Made by a program: the position numbers and the translations under genes
Shown here: positions 17,559 to 26,348 of the stretch, in pieces
Layout: every line of letters begins with the position of its first letter
Numbering within the stretch: the first letter of the stretch is position 1
Source: CAVZYN01 sp963779515
GTDB taxonomy: Bacteria > Pseudomonadota > Alphaproteobacteria > Rhizobiales > Hyphomicrobiaceae
DNA: 64,000 bases
Reading direction: 5' to 3'
Assembly (NCBI GenBank): GCA_963779515.1
Contig: CAVZYN010000002.1
Coordinates: 744,001-808,000, forward strand
The notes under the pieces: generated by a model
Told to the model about the DNA's origin: nothing
The model's database searches: none
The model's input: the letters and a program-made list of their open reading frames with translations, nothing else

Positions 17559-18182
17559 TCAGTCCAACGGAAATCCATGGGCGTGGAGCCGCTGGCGTGC
17601 GTCGCCGGCGCCGACAAAGTCGATCGCGTGCATGCCGGCGGCGCGCGCGCCGATGCAGTTCTTGGCGCTGTCATCGATGAAGACGCACGCCGAGAGATCG
17701 AGATCGTAGCGGGTGGCGAGCAGCTGATAGATGCGCGCATCCGGCTTGATCAGCTTCTCGGTTCCCGAGACGACGATGCCTTGAAAGTGGCGGAAGAACG
17801 GGAAGCGCGCGCAGGTCTCGGCGAAGGTGTCGGCCGCGAAGTTTGTGATGGCGTAGAGGGGCACGCGCTTGGCCGCGAGTTCTTCGAGGATCGCGACGGA
17901 TTCCGGGATGTCGCCCGACAGCATCTCATGCCAGCGGGCGCGGTAGGCGCGGATTTCTGGCGCCAGATCGGGATGGCGCGCGATGGCTTCGCGCTCGGCC
18001 TCGGGCCAGGGGCGGCCCGCGTCCTGCGCGAGGTTCCAGGCGGGATGGCAGACCTCGGAGAGGAACAAATCCATGCGCGCGGTATCGGCGAACACTTTGC
18101 GATAGAGATGCCGTGGATCCCAATCGACCAGAACATTGCCGACGTCGAAGACGACGGTGGTGGGCTTGAGCGTCGGCGTCAT
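17559..18182 (-). CDS. HAD-superfamily (IA) phosphatase, YihX-like
   Basis: 207 residues. Motif I is VVFDVGNVLVDWDP, motif II lies at LYAITNFAADTF, motif III includes the lysine in GTEKLIKPDARIYQ, and motif IV is CVFIDDSAKNC. Motif I has Gly where phosphatases usually carry the second Asp (DxGN rather than DxD), as in YihX-type sugar phosphatases and haloacid dehalogenases. The cap is the helical C1 type. It is a cytoplasmic hydrolase, probably acting on a small phosphorylated metabolite. Transcribed on the - strand, it lies convergent with the broken methyltransferase. Confidence 0.87.
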   Translation of the reverse strand: MTPTLKPTTVVFDVGNVLVDWDPRHLYRKVFADTARMDLFLSEVCHPAWNLAQDAGRPWPEAEREAIARHPDLAPEIRAYRARWHEMLSGDIPESVAILEELAAKRVPLYAITNFAADTFAETCARFPFFRHFQGIVVSGTEKLIKPDARIYQLLATRYDLDLSACVFIDDSAKNCIGARAAGMHAIDFVGAGDARQRLHAHGFPLD

Positions 18183-18204
18183 TGTGTCCCTCAGTCGATG
18201 GCCG

Positions 18205-18501
18205 TTAGCGACGGCGTGGTTCGGGTCCGCCGCGTTCCCAGTCGCGCTTCATCCAGAAGTCGACGGTTTCATCGCGCAGCGTGGTTGGGCAGTCGAGTTT
18301 GCAGGAGATCCATGTGCCGCCGGGCAGGCGCACCTCGGGGCCAAATCGGCCGGGGCGGGTCGGCGCGGTGATGCAGCCTTTGCCAAATCGGCTGCAGCCG
18401 GTGACGAGACGTTCGCCGCGCTGGGCGAGGGCGTCCCCCGCCAGCGCCGTCAATGCCACACCGGCCATGCCAATCAAGATCAACGTGTGTCGCTGGCGCA
18501 T
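18205..18501 (-). CDS. Small exported hypothetical protein (98 aa)
   Basis: ATG 18501 follows GGGAGAGG by 3 bp. The product has a signal peptide (MRQRHTLILIGMAGVALTAL, cleavage after ALA), then a mature domain of about 70 residues with four cysteines in two pairs (GCSRFGKGC and SCKLDC), suggesting disulfides in the periplasm. The C-terminus is Arg/Pro-rich (ERGGPEPRRR). I do not recognise the family. It ends 22 bp before the HAD gene on the same strand and may be co-transcribed with it. Confidence 0.7.
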   Translation of the reverse strand: MRQRHTLILIGMAGVALTALAGDALAQRGERLVTGCSRFGKGCITAPTRPGRFGPEVRLPGGTWISCKLDCPTTLRDETVDFWMKRDWERGGPEPRRR

Positions 18502-18530
18502 GAGCCTCTCCCATTGTGAACGCCGTCGCC

Positions 18531-19355
18531 TCAGCCGGTGCGCAAGACACGGCGTACGCCGCGATGGAACAGCGTATCGCCGACCAGCCGGCGCATGGCG
18601 AGGATCATCTGAGCATTGGGCGAGATGCGCAAGCGCCAGCGGTTCTCGGTCGCCGCCTGCCAGATCGCGTCGGCCACGATCTCGGGACCAGGAGCCTTCA
18701 TGCCGACGCCGCGCATGCGCGCGTAGGTCTTGCGAAAATGGCCGGCGTAGGTGCCAAGGTTTTCCGCTGGCGGCTGGTCCTCCGAGCGGTCGTAGAATTC
18801 GGTTTTTATGGGGCCGGGTTCGATGATCTTGACGCCGATGCCGTGCGGCCTGAGCTCGAAGGCGAGCAACTCGGAGAATCCGTCGACCGCCCACTTGGTC
18901 GCGTGATAGCAGCTATAATACGGAAACGCGATGCGCCCGCCGACGGACGCAACGTTGATGATGCGGCCTGAGCAGCGCGCGCGCATCCCCGGCAGCACGG
19001 CGCGCGTCACCGCCATCAGACCAAACACGTTGGTTTCGAATTGGCGGCGGATCTGCGCCTCGTCGATCGCCTCGAACGGGCCGACGAGGCCATAGCCCGC
19101 ATTGTTGACCAGCACGCCGATGCCGCCGAGGTCGGACTCGATCGCGGCGAGCGCGCGGGCGATGGAGACCTGATCGGTGACATCGAGGGCGAAGGCCTTG
19201 GCGCGGCCTGGTCCGCTCGGGGCTACAAAGGTGTCGGGTTTGCGCATGGTGGCGGCGACGGTCCAGCCCTCGGCGACGAAGCGGGCAACGGTAGCCTTGC
19301 CGATGCCGGCACTCGCGCCAGTGATGAGAATGGTGCGCGGGTGCGCGGACGACAT
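18531..19355 (-). CDS. Short-chain dehydrogenase/reductase
   Basis: 274 residues with the classical SDR layout: cofactor motif TGASAGIGKAT at residues 12-22, NNAGYG at about 88, catalytic serine in NVASVGGRIAF, and YHATK (Tyr and Lys of the active site) near residue 155. The arginine/lysine around residue 38 (TMRKPD) suggests NADP(H) preference. The C-terminal extension after EPGPIKTEFYD is typical of the classical SDR subgroup acting on lipid or steroid-like alcohols. The substrate is not predictable. It starts divergently from the mini-protein cluster at 19681. Confidence 0.9.
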   Translation of the reverse strand: MSSAHPRTILITGASAGIGKATVARFVAEGWTVAATMRKPDTFVAPSGPGRAKAFALDVTDQVSIARALAAIESDLGGIGVLVNNAGYGLVGPFEAIDEAQIRRQFETNVFGLMAVTRAVLPGMRARCSGRIINVASVGGRIAFPYYSCYHATKWAVDGFSELLAFELRPHGIGVKIIEPGPIKTEFYDRSEDQPPAENLGTYAGHFRKTYARMRGVGMKAPGPEIVADAIWQAATENRWRLRISPNAQMILAMRRLVGDTLFHRGVRRVLRTG

Positions 19356-19680
19356 CGGTGGACCTCACATGTTTCTGCAAGCCGCTGATTTAGGCTGATC
19401 GCGATGCAACGCCTAGGGGCGGCGGCGCGGCGCGCGCGATTGGGCTGCCAACGGCGTTGCATGTGCTCGGAATGAACGCGATACATTTCAATTGTTCAGA
19501 ACGATATCTCGTTGTTTAAACAAAGAAAAATCCATGCGTTAGACGCATTGCTGCGGCGCAGCATCGGTCCTGGTGGACGCGCACAGGCGCACCATATCCC
19601 AAAGCGACAGCAAGGCTCGGACACAACGAGCCAAGGCGGAAATGCCGACGAGGGCTCCAAAACAAAAACGGAGCTCGATC
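19356..19680. promoter_or_regulatory. Divergent intergenic region with palindromes
   Basis: 325 bp without a gene. It holds the perfect 12-bp palindrome TTGTTTAAACAA (19512-19523) and the inverted repeat ATGCGT-TAG-ACGCAT (19534-19548), both in an AT-rich patch (19475-19535) upstream of the mini-protein cluster. These are candidate regulator sites, but no consensus known to me fits. The region must also hold the promoter of the SDR gene. Confidence 0.4.
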
Positions 19681-19914
19681 ATGACAACCGAAACACTCCA
19701 ATCTGGACAAACCTGCACGCCCATAGGCGCGGGGTATGGCGGTCGCATGCGGGCCGCGCTGAAGCGGTTCGGCGCCAGCGTCATCGCGGGGCAGGAGCGC
19801 CGCGCGCGCGCATTGGCGGGTCCCTATCTGGTGCGGCACAGCGATGAGGCGCTCCTCGGCGCCGGCTTCACCGCCAGCGAGATCGCAGCACTCCGCCGCA
19901 CATTCGGACTGTGA
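19681..19914 (+). CDS. DUF1127-like mini-protein 1 (77 aa)
   Basis: ATG 19681 (GGAGCTC 7 bp upstream). The product is basic, with RRARALAGPYLVRHSDEALL followed by LGAGFTASEIAALRR. This parallels the Arg-rich helix and ..D..L.D.GL..SDI.. ending of DUF1127 proteins, which in rhizobia bind RNA or influence phosphate and carbon metabolism. The match is by pattern, not by search. First of three small co-oriented genes. Confidence 0.6.
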   Translation: MTTETLQSGQTCTPIGAGYGGRMRAALKRFGASVIAGQERRARALAGPYLVRHSDEALLGAGFTASEIAALRRTFGL

Positions 19915-19924
19915 GGAGGAACCG

Positions 19925-20143
19925 ATGAGATCGCACGCAATTGAAGCAGCAGCATCGGCACGAAAAGAAGCTGGTGTGAGCCCATCCCCGATTTGGACAA
20001 AAATGTCGATGGTGTTCGCCGCGATCGGCGAGGGGCTGGCTCTGCAGCGCCGCTATTCGACGCTGACGGCGCGCGGCGTGTCTTCAGACAAGGCTTTGCA
20101 TCAGGCGCTGAAGGACATCGACGATCGGGCTCGGCAACGCTGA
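19925..20143 (+). CDS. Mini-protein 2 (72 aa)
   Basis: ATG 19925 lies 5 bp after GAGGAGG, the best ribosome-binding site in the cluster. The product has WTKMSMVFAAIGEGLALQRR and YSTLTARGVSSDKALHQALK, an amphipathic helix followed by basic residues, with no signal peptide or cysteine. Gap to the previous gene is 10 bp. Related in style to DUF1127-like proteins; function unknown. Confidence 0.6.
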   Translation: MRSHAIEAAASARKEAGVSPSPIWTKMSMVFAAIGEGLALQRRYSTLTARGVSSDKALHQALKDIDDRARQR

Positions 20144-20212
20144 TCGAGCGAACATCAAACACTGTCGACGTGGACAGCGGCAATCGCGTCCAAGAAGATT
20201 GGAGATCATGAC

Positions 20213-20464
20213 ATGAGCACACTGGCTGGAAGAGCACCCGCAGCATCGCCTGGTCTGGCCGACTACACGGGTCGAGCAACCAAAGCTGCCTCGCAGTCGC
20301 ATGGTTCGCTGATGACGCGGTTCAGGGCATACCTCGCCGAGCGCCGGCGCAAGCGGACGGATCGCGCGATCGAGCTGTTGGTGCAAGGGCACGGCGGCGT
20401 GATGAGCGACGATCTCGAACGCGCCATCAGTCGCCAACTTGGGGCCATGGTAGGACCACGATAA
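20213..20464 (+). CDS. Mini-protein 3 (83 aa), DUF1127-like
   Basis: ATG 20213 lies 8 bp after GGAG (20201-20204). Its centre MTRFRAYLAERRRKRTDRA is a strongly basic helix similar to the core of DUF1127-type proteins, followed by IELLVQGHGGVMSDDLERAI. It lies 69 bp downstream of mini-protein 2 and 19 bp before the stop of the convergent acyl-CoA synthetase. Function unknown. Confidence 0.6.
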   Translation: MSTLAGRAPAASPGLADYTGRATKAASQSHGSLMTRFRAYLAERRRKRTDRAIELLVQGHGGVMSDDLERAISRQLGAMVGPR

Positions 20465-20483
20465 CGAGGGCGTTGCCTGCGGC

Positions 20484-22034
20484 TCATGAGGCCGCTGGCA
20501 ACGTCAACGCTCCGCGCTTGAGTTTGCCGTTGGCGGTGCGCGGCAACGCATCCACGAAAACGATTTCGCGGGGGCATTTGTAGGCCGCAAGATGCGCCTC
20601 GGCGAAGGCCTTGATGGCGGCGGCATCGCGCGATGCGCCCTCCCGCGTCACGACGAACGCGCCGATGACACTGACATCCGCGCGCACGCGCACTTCTGCG
20701 CAGGCCACTTCGGCGACACTTGGATGTTCCGCGAGCACAGCCTCCACCTCGAGTGGCGAGACGCGATAGCCGAGCGCCTTCATGATGTCGTTGGCGCGGC
20801 CACGATGTGTGAGGTACCCATCGGCATCCATCAACCCAATGTCACCGCCAATGAACCAATCACCACGGAAGACCTCGGCTTCTTCCTTTGGACGCTGCCA
20901 ATAGCCGAGCATTAGCCCTGGATCGGTGCGATGGATGGCGATGAGGCCTTCCGTGCCGGGCGGCAATGGCTCAGTACCACCATCTGGGGGTAACAGAACG
21001 ACAGCGCGGCCGGCTTGCGGGCGGCCGATAAATCCAGCACGGGGCGGCACACCCGGCGACGAAGAAATGTACGTCGACATCTCGCTCATGCCGAAGGCTT
21101 CATAGAGCGTGCGTTGCGTTTGGCCGCGCCACTCGTCGAGCAGACCCTCAGGCGGCTGCTCACCCGCGATGAGGCCATGGCGCAGCGCGCCGAGGCTGCC
21201 GGCGTCGGGGCGCGCATATTTGAGGATTTGGCGATAGAGCGAGGGGACGCCGGCAAAGAGGGTCGCCTCGTGTTGCGCGATCAGGCGCGGCCACAGCGCG
21301 GGGTCCTTCTCGCCCGTGTAGACGATGCTGGTTGCACCGTTGGCCCAAGGGTCGGTGAGGCCGACGCCAAGGGTGTAGGTCCAGTTGAAGGCGCCCGCGT
21401 GCATCATGCGATCACTGGCGCTGATGCCGTACCAGCCATCATACATCGGCCGGCGGCCCCAGGCGCTGCGCTGGGCGTGCAAGACGCCTTTCGGTTTCGA
21501 GGTCGTGCCGGAGGTGTAGATCAGGAACGCGGGATCGCCCGCTGCGGTGTCGGCGTAAGTCGCGCGGCGCGGGTGACGGATCATGCGCGTGATCTCGTCT
21601 GCCGCCAGAACACGAACGCCGGCCGGAATCTCGGTGAGCGGCAGATGATCGGCGAGTGCGACTGTTGTGGCGCCACTGTCTTCGAGCAGGAAGGCTGCTT
21701 CGCGCGCCGTCAATTGGCTGGAAGCGGGGAGCGCCGTGAAGCCGCCCGCGATCGCGCCGAAGAAGAGAAGCGCGTAGGCGCTCGTATTTTCGAGCCGGAT
21801 CAGAATGCGATCACCGCGCTTCAAGCCGAGATCCGCGAGCGCGGCGGCGATGCGCAGAACGGCATCTTCAAGTGCGGAAAATGTCCAGGTCTCGCTCGGC
21901 GCGCGGGCCGCGGGATCAGCAACGACGAGGAGCGCCGGCTTGTCGGGAAAGGCTGCTGCCGCGCGACCGATCGCATAGGCCGCCATGTTGAAGTGCGCTG
22001 GCGCCGGCGCTCCCGTGAAGTGCTGCGCCGTCAT
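20484..22034 (-). CDS. AMP-forming acyl-CoA synthetase
   Basis: 516 residues of the ANL superfamily. The P-loop is FLIYTSGTTSKPKGVLHA, the A5-like motif is LYEAFGMSEMSTY, the A7 motif is GDWFIGGDIGLMDADGYLTH, the hinge is GRANDIMKALGYRVSPLEVE, and the catalytic lysine lies in RTANGKLKRG. Closest in style are benzoate/medium-chain acyl-CoA ligases; the acid substrate cannot be assigned. It activates a carboxylic acid to its CoA thioester in the cytoplasm. Its ATG overlaps the stop of the upstream methyltransferase (22031-22034), so both are translated from one message. Confidence 0.9.
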   Translation of the reverse strand: MTAQHFTGAPAPAHFNMAAYAIGRAAAAFPDKPALLVVADPAARAPSETWTFSALEDAVLRIAAALADLGLKRGDRILIRLENTSAYALLFFGAIAGGFTALPASSQLTAREAAFLLEDSGATTVALADHLPLTEIPAGVRVLAADEITRMIRHPRRATYADTAAGDPAFLIYTSGTTSKPKGVLHAQRSAWGRRPMYDGWYGISASDRMMHAGAFNWTYTLGVGLTDPWANGATSIVYTGEKDPALWPRLIAQHEATLFAGVPSLYRQILKYARPDAGSLGALRHGLIAGEQPPEGLLDEWRGQTQRTLYEAFGMSEMSTYISSSPGVPPRAGFIGRPQAGRAVVLLPPDGGTEPLPPGTEGLIAIHRTDPGLMLGYWQRPKEEAEVFRGDWFIGGDIGLMDADGYLTHRGRANDIMKALGYRVSPLEVEAVLAEHPSVAEVACAEVRVRADVSVIGAFVVTREGASRDAAAIKAFAEAHLAAYKCPREIVFVDALPRTANGKLKRGALTLPAAS

Positions 22035-22654
22035 GCGGTTTTCCGCCCAACCAACCGCACCACCGCGGATCGTCCGATGTGCCGCTTGCCTTCGGCGAGG
22101 TCCACATCGATCTCGGCAAGTTCCAAAATCTCGAGGGCGGAAAAATCCTGGCGCAACGTACCGGGTTCGAACAGCATCGTGACATCGGGCGGCCCACCAA
22201 CGCTGCCGTTGGCACGATGCGCCAGCTGACGCGGCGTGTAGCCCTCCAGAATGAGCAGCCCGCCGGGCTTCAGGGCAGCGGCCATGTGCCGATGTACGGC
22301 GCGCCGACCGGCCTCGGGGAAATGCAAGTAGATCGATACGACCAGATCAAATGCGGCAACCGGCCAGTCCCACGCCGTCAGATCGGCTTGCCGCGCATCG
22401 ATCGCGACACGGCGGGCTGCCGCAAATGCCCGCGCCTTCTCCACGCCTTTGATCGAGGCATCGACGGTCATGACGTCGAGCCCTTGCTCGGCGAGCCACA
22501 CGCCGTTGCGGCCCTCGCCATCGCCCGGCACCAGCGCGGTCATGCCGGCGCGCAACCGATGCTGCTGCTGTTCGAGAAACACGTTCGGCCGGTCCCCAAA
22601 TGAAAATCCGGACTCGCCGTAGCGCTGATCCCAGAACTGCGACGGGGTATTCAT
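22031..22654 (-). CDS. Class I SAM-dependent methyltransferase, TehB/thiopurine-type
   Basis: 207 residues. The N-terminus FWDQRYGESGFSFGDRPNVF is the usual TehB/TPMT-like entry. Motif I is ALVPGDGEGRNGVWLAEQGL, an acidic residue terminates strand 2 (VMTVDAS), and motif post-II reads FDLVVSIYLHFP followed by LKPGGLLILEGYTPRQL. The VPGDGEGRN variant of the SAM loop is characteristic of a subfamily acting on small soft nucleophiles (thiol, selenium or tellurium). Coupled to the acyl-CoA synthetase by a 4-bp overlap; the metabolic connection is unclear. Confidence 0.87.
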   Translation of the reverse strand: MNTPSQFWDQRYGESGFSFGDRPNVFLEQQQHRLRAGMTALVPGDGEGRNGVWLAEQGLDVMTVDASIKGVEKARAFAAARRVAIDARQADLTAWDWPVAAFDLVVSIYLHFPEAGRRAVHRHMAAALKPGGLLILEGYTPRQLAHRANGSVGGPPDVTMLFEPGTLRQDFSALEILELAEIDVDLAEGKRHIGRSAVVRLVGRKTA

Positions 22655-22790
22655 CGGGCATCCTCGGACTGTAGGCTCAATGTTCCGCGCGCGCGTTCGC
22701 CGCTCCGGTTGCGGAAACAGTTCCGCTCTCCGCCATCCACGGCTATAGGCAAGCGCATGACGAGTTTACACCAAGCGAATCGGCTGTGAA

Positions 22791-23678
22791 ATGACCGAGA
22801 CCGCCGCCACCCGTCCAAAGGGGCAGAGCGCCGCTGTCCTGGCGGTTGCCTGGATGATGCTGGCGTTGGTGTCGTTTTCCGTCATTGCCATCGCCGGGCG
22901 CGAGGCGCAGCGCGTGGTCTCGACCTACGAGTTGATGTTCTGGCGCGCACTGATCGGATTCGCCATTATTTTCGTCATCCAAATGGCGTCGGATGAGGAC
23001 CTGTCGGAGCTTAGGTCGCCAGTTTTGGGCCTGCACATCGGCCGCAGCATCATTCATTATGGGGCGCAGTATGCTTGGCTCTATGCGTTGCTGTTGATCC
23101 CGCTGGCGCAGCTGTTCGCCGTCGAATTCACTGCGCCGCTATGGGTTGCGATCCTGGCGCCGGTGTTTCTGCGCGAGCGGCTGACTTGGCCGCGGATTCT
23201 GGCAGGCATTGTCGGTTTTGCGGGCGTGCTTCTCGTCGTGCGCCCCGGCGCCATGACGGTTTCGACGGGGGTTCTGATCGGCTTGGTCAGCGCGCTCGGC
23301 TTTGCCTCGTCGATGATCTGCACCAAGCGGCTCACGCGCACCGACAGCCCCTTCAAGATCATCTTTTGGATGCACGCCTTACAGACGCTGATGGGACTAA
23401 TCCCGATGGGGCAGGGCTATACGGTGCCTGATCCGGTGACCTGGGCCTGGATCGGGGTCGTCGCCATCTGCGGGTTGACGGCCCACTATGGGCTTGCAAA
23501 AGCCTTCAGCCTCGCGGACGCGATCGTTGTCGCGCCGCTCGATTTCCTGCGGCTGCCGATGATCGCGGTCATCGGCGCCATGCTGTACAGCGAACCGCTC
23601 GATCCCTGGGTGCTCGCGGGGGGCGGCGTCATCGTGCTCGCCAACCTGATCAACATCTGGGGGGAGCGACGGCGCTGA
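22791..23678 (+). CDS. EamA-family (DMT superfamily) permease
   Basis: 295 residues with ten predicted transmembrane helices in two EamA repeats. Landmarks are YELMFWRALIGFAIIF in repeat one, ARLA-type PLAQLFAVEFTAPLWVAILA, GFAGVLLVVRPG ending repeat one, and GLTAHYGLAKAFSLADAIVV then PLDFLRLPMIAVIGAMLYSE in repeat two. Such carriers export amino acids, nucleobases or other metabolites across the inner membrane. The ligand is not predictable. The gene is transcribed alone, divergent from the methyltransferase operon. Confidence 0.9.
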   Translation: MTETAATRPKGQSAAVLAVAWMMLALVSFSVIAIAGREAQRVVSTYELMFWRALIGFAIIFVIQMASDEDLSELRSPVLGLHIGRSIIHYGAQYAWLYALLLIPLAQLFAVEFTAPLWVAILAPVFLRERLTWPRILAGIVGFAGVLLVVRPGAMTVSTGVLIGLVSALGFASSMICTKRLTRTDSPFKIIFWMHALQTLMGLIPMGQGYTVPDPVTWAWIGVVAICGLTAHYGLAKAFSLADAIVVAPLDFLRLPMIAVIGAMLYSEPLDPWVLAGGGVIVLANLINIWGERRR

Positions 23679-23833
23679 TCACCCGGAGCGCACGGCTATG
23701 TCGCGTTGAGATCACAGTCGACCAAAGAAGTGCGGCCGTCGGATGTTCTTTACGAGTTCGACAGCGCAGATGTCGCGATCTGGAAAATCGAACTGATTCG
23801 AACGAGCGCATGATCCGGACAGGTTTGAGGAAG

Positions 23834-24661
23834 ATGAACCGCAATTCGCTTTTTTCGACGATCGCCGCCGCCGTGGCGCTCGTGGCATTGCCACACGCGG
23901 CCCAGGCAGGAACCTTCGATGTCAAAGGCGCGGAAGTTGACAAGGGGCTGCGCGAAGCCGAGTTCAATTCGTCATTCTTCCGAGGCTATCCCGTCAATGC
24001 CGAGCAGGTCCGTCACAGCTGGGAAGCGGCGGCCGGTTATGGCTTCACGGACCAGTTCAAGGGCGGCATCAAACTTGGACTCGACAAGCCGATCGGCGAT
24101 GATTTTCGCGCCTCGACAGCCGGCATCGAAGGTCTGTTGCTGCTCAAGAAATTCGAGAACGGCTTTGGCCTTGCCTGGTTTGCGGGCACCGACGTGCGCA
24201 TCGCAGACGACGAAACCAACACGCTGACGATTGGGCCGGTGCTGCACTTCGGGACCGAGAAGACGGTGTTCCTGTTCAATCCGTTCTTCGAAAAGACCTA
24301 CGGCCGGAACCGGGAAGAGGGCGTGGCCTTCAGCTATGCCTGGGCGGCCAAGACCGTGGTGCGAGAGAATTTTTCGGTTGGCATCGAAGGGTACGGCTCG
24401 ATCCCGCATATCGGCGATGCGCCCGGCACGGCCTTCCAGGAGCATCGCATCGGCCCCGTCATTTACCTCGAGCGTGAACTCGATGGTCACGGTCATGGCC
24501 GTGCTGGAGGCAGGAGCTTCAGCATCAAGGATGCAAATCCCGCCAAAGACGAGACGGGGCGAGCAGCACCGAAGCTGTCAGTCGAAACCGGTGTCCTATT
24601 CGGGTTGACGGCTGCAACGCAGGACGTAACCGTCAAGTTCAAAGCCGGGATTGCCTGGTAG
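23834..24661 (+). CDS. Exported protein, probable outer-membrane beta-barrel
   Basis: 275 residues from ATG 23834 (GAGGAAG just upstream). A signal peptide ends at AAQA-GTF. The mature part alternates polar and aromatic residues in short strands (HSWEAAAGYGFTDQFKGGIK, NGFGLAWFAGTDVRI, KTVFLFNPFFEKTYG, FSYAWAAKTVVRENFSVGIE), and ends in a C-terminal aromatic residue (GIAW), typical of barrel proteins recognised by the BAM machinery. No conserved family is recognised. A His/Gly-rich loop (DGHGHGRAGG) lies near residue 222. Confidence 0.7.
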   Translation: MNRNSLFSTIAAAVALVALPHAAQAGTFDVKGAEVDKGLREAEFNSSFFRGYPVNAEQVRHSWEAAAGYGFTDQFKGGIKLGLDKPIGDDFRASTAGIEGLLLLKKFENGFGLAWFAGTDVRIADDETNTLTIGPVLHFGTEKTVFLFNPFFEKTYGRNREEGVAFSYAWAAKTVVRENFSVGIEGYGSIPHIGDAPGTAFQEHRIGPVIYLERELDGHGHGRAGGRSFSIKDANPAKDETGRAAPKLSVETGVLFGLTAATQDVTVKFKAGIAW

Positions 24662-24807
24662 CACCGGCAAGCACCCGCGCGGAATATGTTTCGCGAACGG
24701 GAACAACCGGCTATCTTGACCGTATCCACCACCGAGGCTCGCCTGTGGCAGCCTCATCGAGAGTAACAGGCGTGCGCCGTCCGAAAGCGACTTCACCAGC
24801 CCCGACG

Positions 24808-25095
24808 ATGCGAGAAGCGAAGTATCGGGTCGGCGACGTCGTCCATCACCGGTTCTTCCCGTTTCGCGGCATCGTATTCGACATCGACCCCGTGTTCAAC
24901 AACACCGAGGAGTGGTGGCTGGCGATTCCCGAGCAGATGCGCCCGCGCAAGGATCAGCCGTTTTATCATCTGCTGGCCGAAAACGCCGAGACCGAATACA
25001 CGGCCTACGTTTCCGAGCAGAACCTCTTGCCCGACACGACGGGCAAACCGCTGCGCCATCCGCAGGTCGCCGGAACTTTTCTCGAAGTCACGTGA
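24808..25095 (+). CDS. hspQ: Heat shock protein HspQ
   Basis: 95 residues from ATG 24808. GTG at 24772 or 24745 would extend it by 12 or 21 residues and cannot be excluded. The HspQ/YccV fold is evident: AKYRVGDVVHHRFFPFRGIV, FDIDPVFNNTEEWWLAIPE, RPRKDQPFYHLLAENAETEY, AYVSEQNLLPD. HspQ modulates Lon-dependent proteolysis and promotes degradation of denatured proteins. A perfect terminator hairpin follows 60 bp downstream. Confidence 0.93.
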   Translation: MREAKYRVGDVVHHRFFPFRGIVFDIDPVFNNTEEWWLAIPEQMRPRKDQPFYHLLAENAETEYTAYVSEQNLLPDTTGKPLRHPQVAGTFLEVT

Positions 25096-25154
25096 AGGCG
25101 TCTATCGGCCGAAATTTCTGCAGCCGCATTGAGTGACGCGCGGTCGCCGAAATA

Positions 25155-25182
25155 AGAAAGCCGCACTCGCGTGCGGCTTTCT
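25155..25182. terminator. Bidirectional rho-independent terminator
   Basis: A perfect 12-bp stem (AGAAAGCCGCAC / GTGCGGCTTTCT) closes a TCGC tetraloop, with flanking A/T runs in both directions. It separates the convergent genes hspQ and ialB and serves both. Confidence 0.9.
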
Positions 25183-25207
25183 GCATGCTTGTGTCTCGAA
25201 AACCGCC

Positions 25208-26056
25208 TTACGGCTTCTTAGCGGGCTGAGCCGCTGGCGCAGTCGCTGCTGGAGCAGCCTTTGGCTGCGCAGCCGGATTGGGCTGCATCTTCTGTAGCTC
25301 ATCGGATTGCTTGCGCTGCTCTTCGATCATGCGCTTCTGGTTTTCAGCAATCTTGATCATCACGTCGCGGCGCTGATCGCTGTAGAGCTTTGGATCGGCT
25401 GGCGTGCCATCGAGGGCCTTGTCGAAACCCGACAGCGCCATCGGCAGGGGCATTGCTCGGCCCGACGCATGAACTGCGAGCACGACCAGACCACCGCCGG
25501 TCTTCAAGCTGTTGACGAGTTCTGGTGTCGCTTCAATTTCGCCCGTGCAGCCTGCGGCGTGGCACAGCGTGTAGGGAAGCTTGATCGGCGTGATCGCCTT
25601 TTCGTCAATCTTCTCGCCCTTCTGGGCCTTGTCCCAGAGGTCCTTGGTGTAGACGCCCACCTGCAAGCCCGGAGGCAGAGCGACGCCGAGTGGCACCATC
25701 ACCATGAACAGCGGCTTGGGCTGGCCTTGGATCTGGCGCAGTGCGGCCGAGACGAGCACCATGCCCGACGTCGCCTCGATCTGCTCGTGGTGCGTGAGGC
25801 AGATGTCTTTGTCTTCGCGGACGTCCTTGCCGTCCTTGTCCTTGCCGACGAATGGCGCCTTTTCGCACAACTTGACCCAAAGATTGCCAGCCGCCTGCTG
25901 CTGACCGGCGGCGGGTGCCGCGGCTGCCGGAGCTGCTGCTGGTGGCGCCGCCTGTTGCTGCTTGCCCTTTTGCTGCTGCTGTGCCGATGCCGCTCCCGCC
26001 ATCAGGGCGAGCGCTGCGCATGCGGTTGCTGCTGTGATTTTCGTCCAATTGCTCAT
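25208..26056 (-). CDS. Invasion-associated locus B (IalB)-family exported protein
   Basis: 282 residues. The ATG at 26056 follows GGAG. Signal peptide MSNWTKITAATACAALALMA cleaves after ASA. A Gln/Ala/Pro-rich linker of about 35 residues follows. The IalB domain runs from NLWVKLCEKAPFVG through SGMVLVSAALRQIQG, PLGVALPPGLQVGVYTK and YTLCHAAGCTGEIEATPELV (two conserved cysteines). The C-terminal 60 residues are charged then Ala/Pro-rich. IalB relatives are periplasmic proteins first linked to Bartonella erythrocyte invasion, but they are common in free-living rhizobia where their role is unknown. Confidence 0.9.
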   Translation of the reverse strand: MSNWTKITAATACAALALMAGAASAQQQQKGKQQQAAPPAAAPAAAAPAAGQQQAAGNLWVKLCEKAPFVGKDKDGKDVREDKDICLTHHEQIEATSGMVLVSAALRQIQGQPKPLFMVMVPLGVALPPGLQVGVYTKDLWDKAQKGEKIDEKAITPIKLPYTLCHAAGCTGEIEATPELVNSLKTGGGLVVLAVHASGRAMPLPMALSGFDKALDGTPADPKLYSDQRRDVMIKIAENQKRMIEEQRKQSDELQKMQPNPAAQPKAAPAATAPAAQPAKKP

Positions 26057-26348
26057 TGATCTCCACCTCTCCAGGCCCGGTCCCCGCCGGATCCCCTATC
26101 CAAAGCCTTCCGCCCAACACGCGGCGGTATAAACTGCCTTGATTTTGCTGCCGCTCGGGCAATGCACCCGACCCGCGCCACACCTGGCGGCGACGCGTCC
26201 AAGGCCGCGAGTAAGGGTCTGATTGCGGCAATCCCGTGACCGAATCTCCACTTCCACCCAGAGGCTTTCTTTCGTCGTTGCCAGCCAGCCACGCCCCAGT
26301 GCCTGGACACGCATCCGCCGCAGGCCTGTGCTAGAAGGAATTCAGCTC

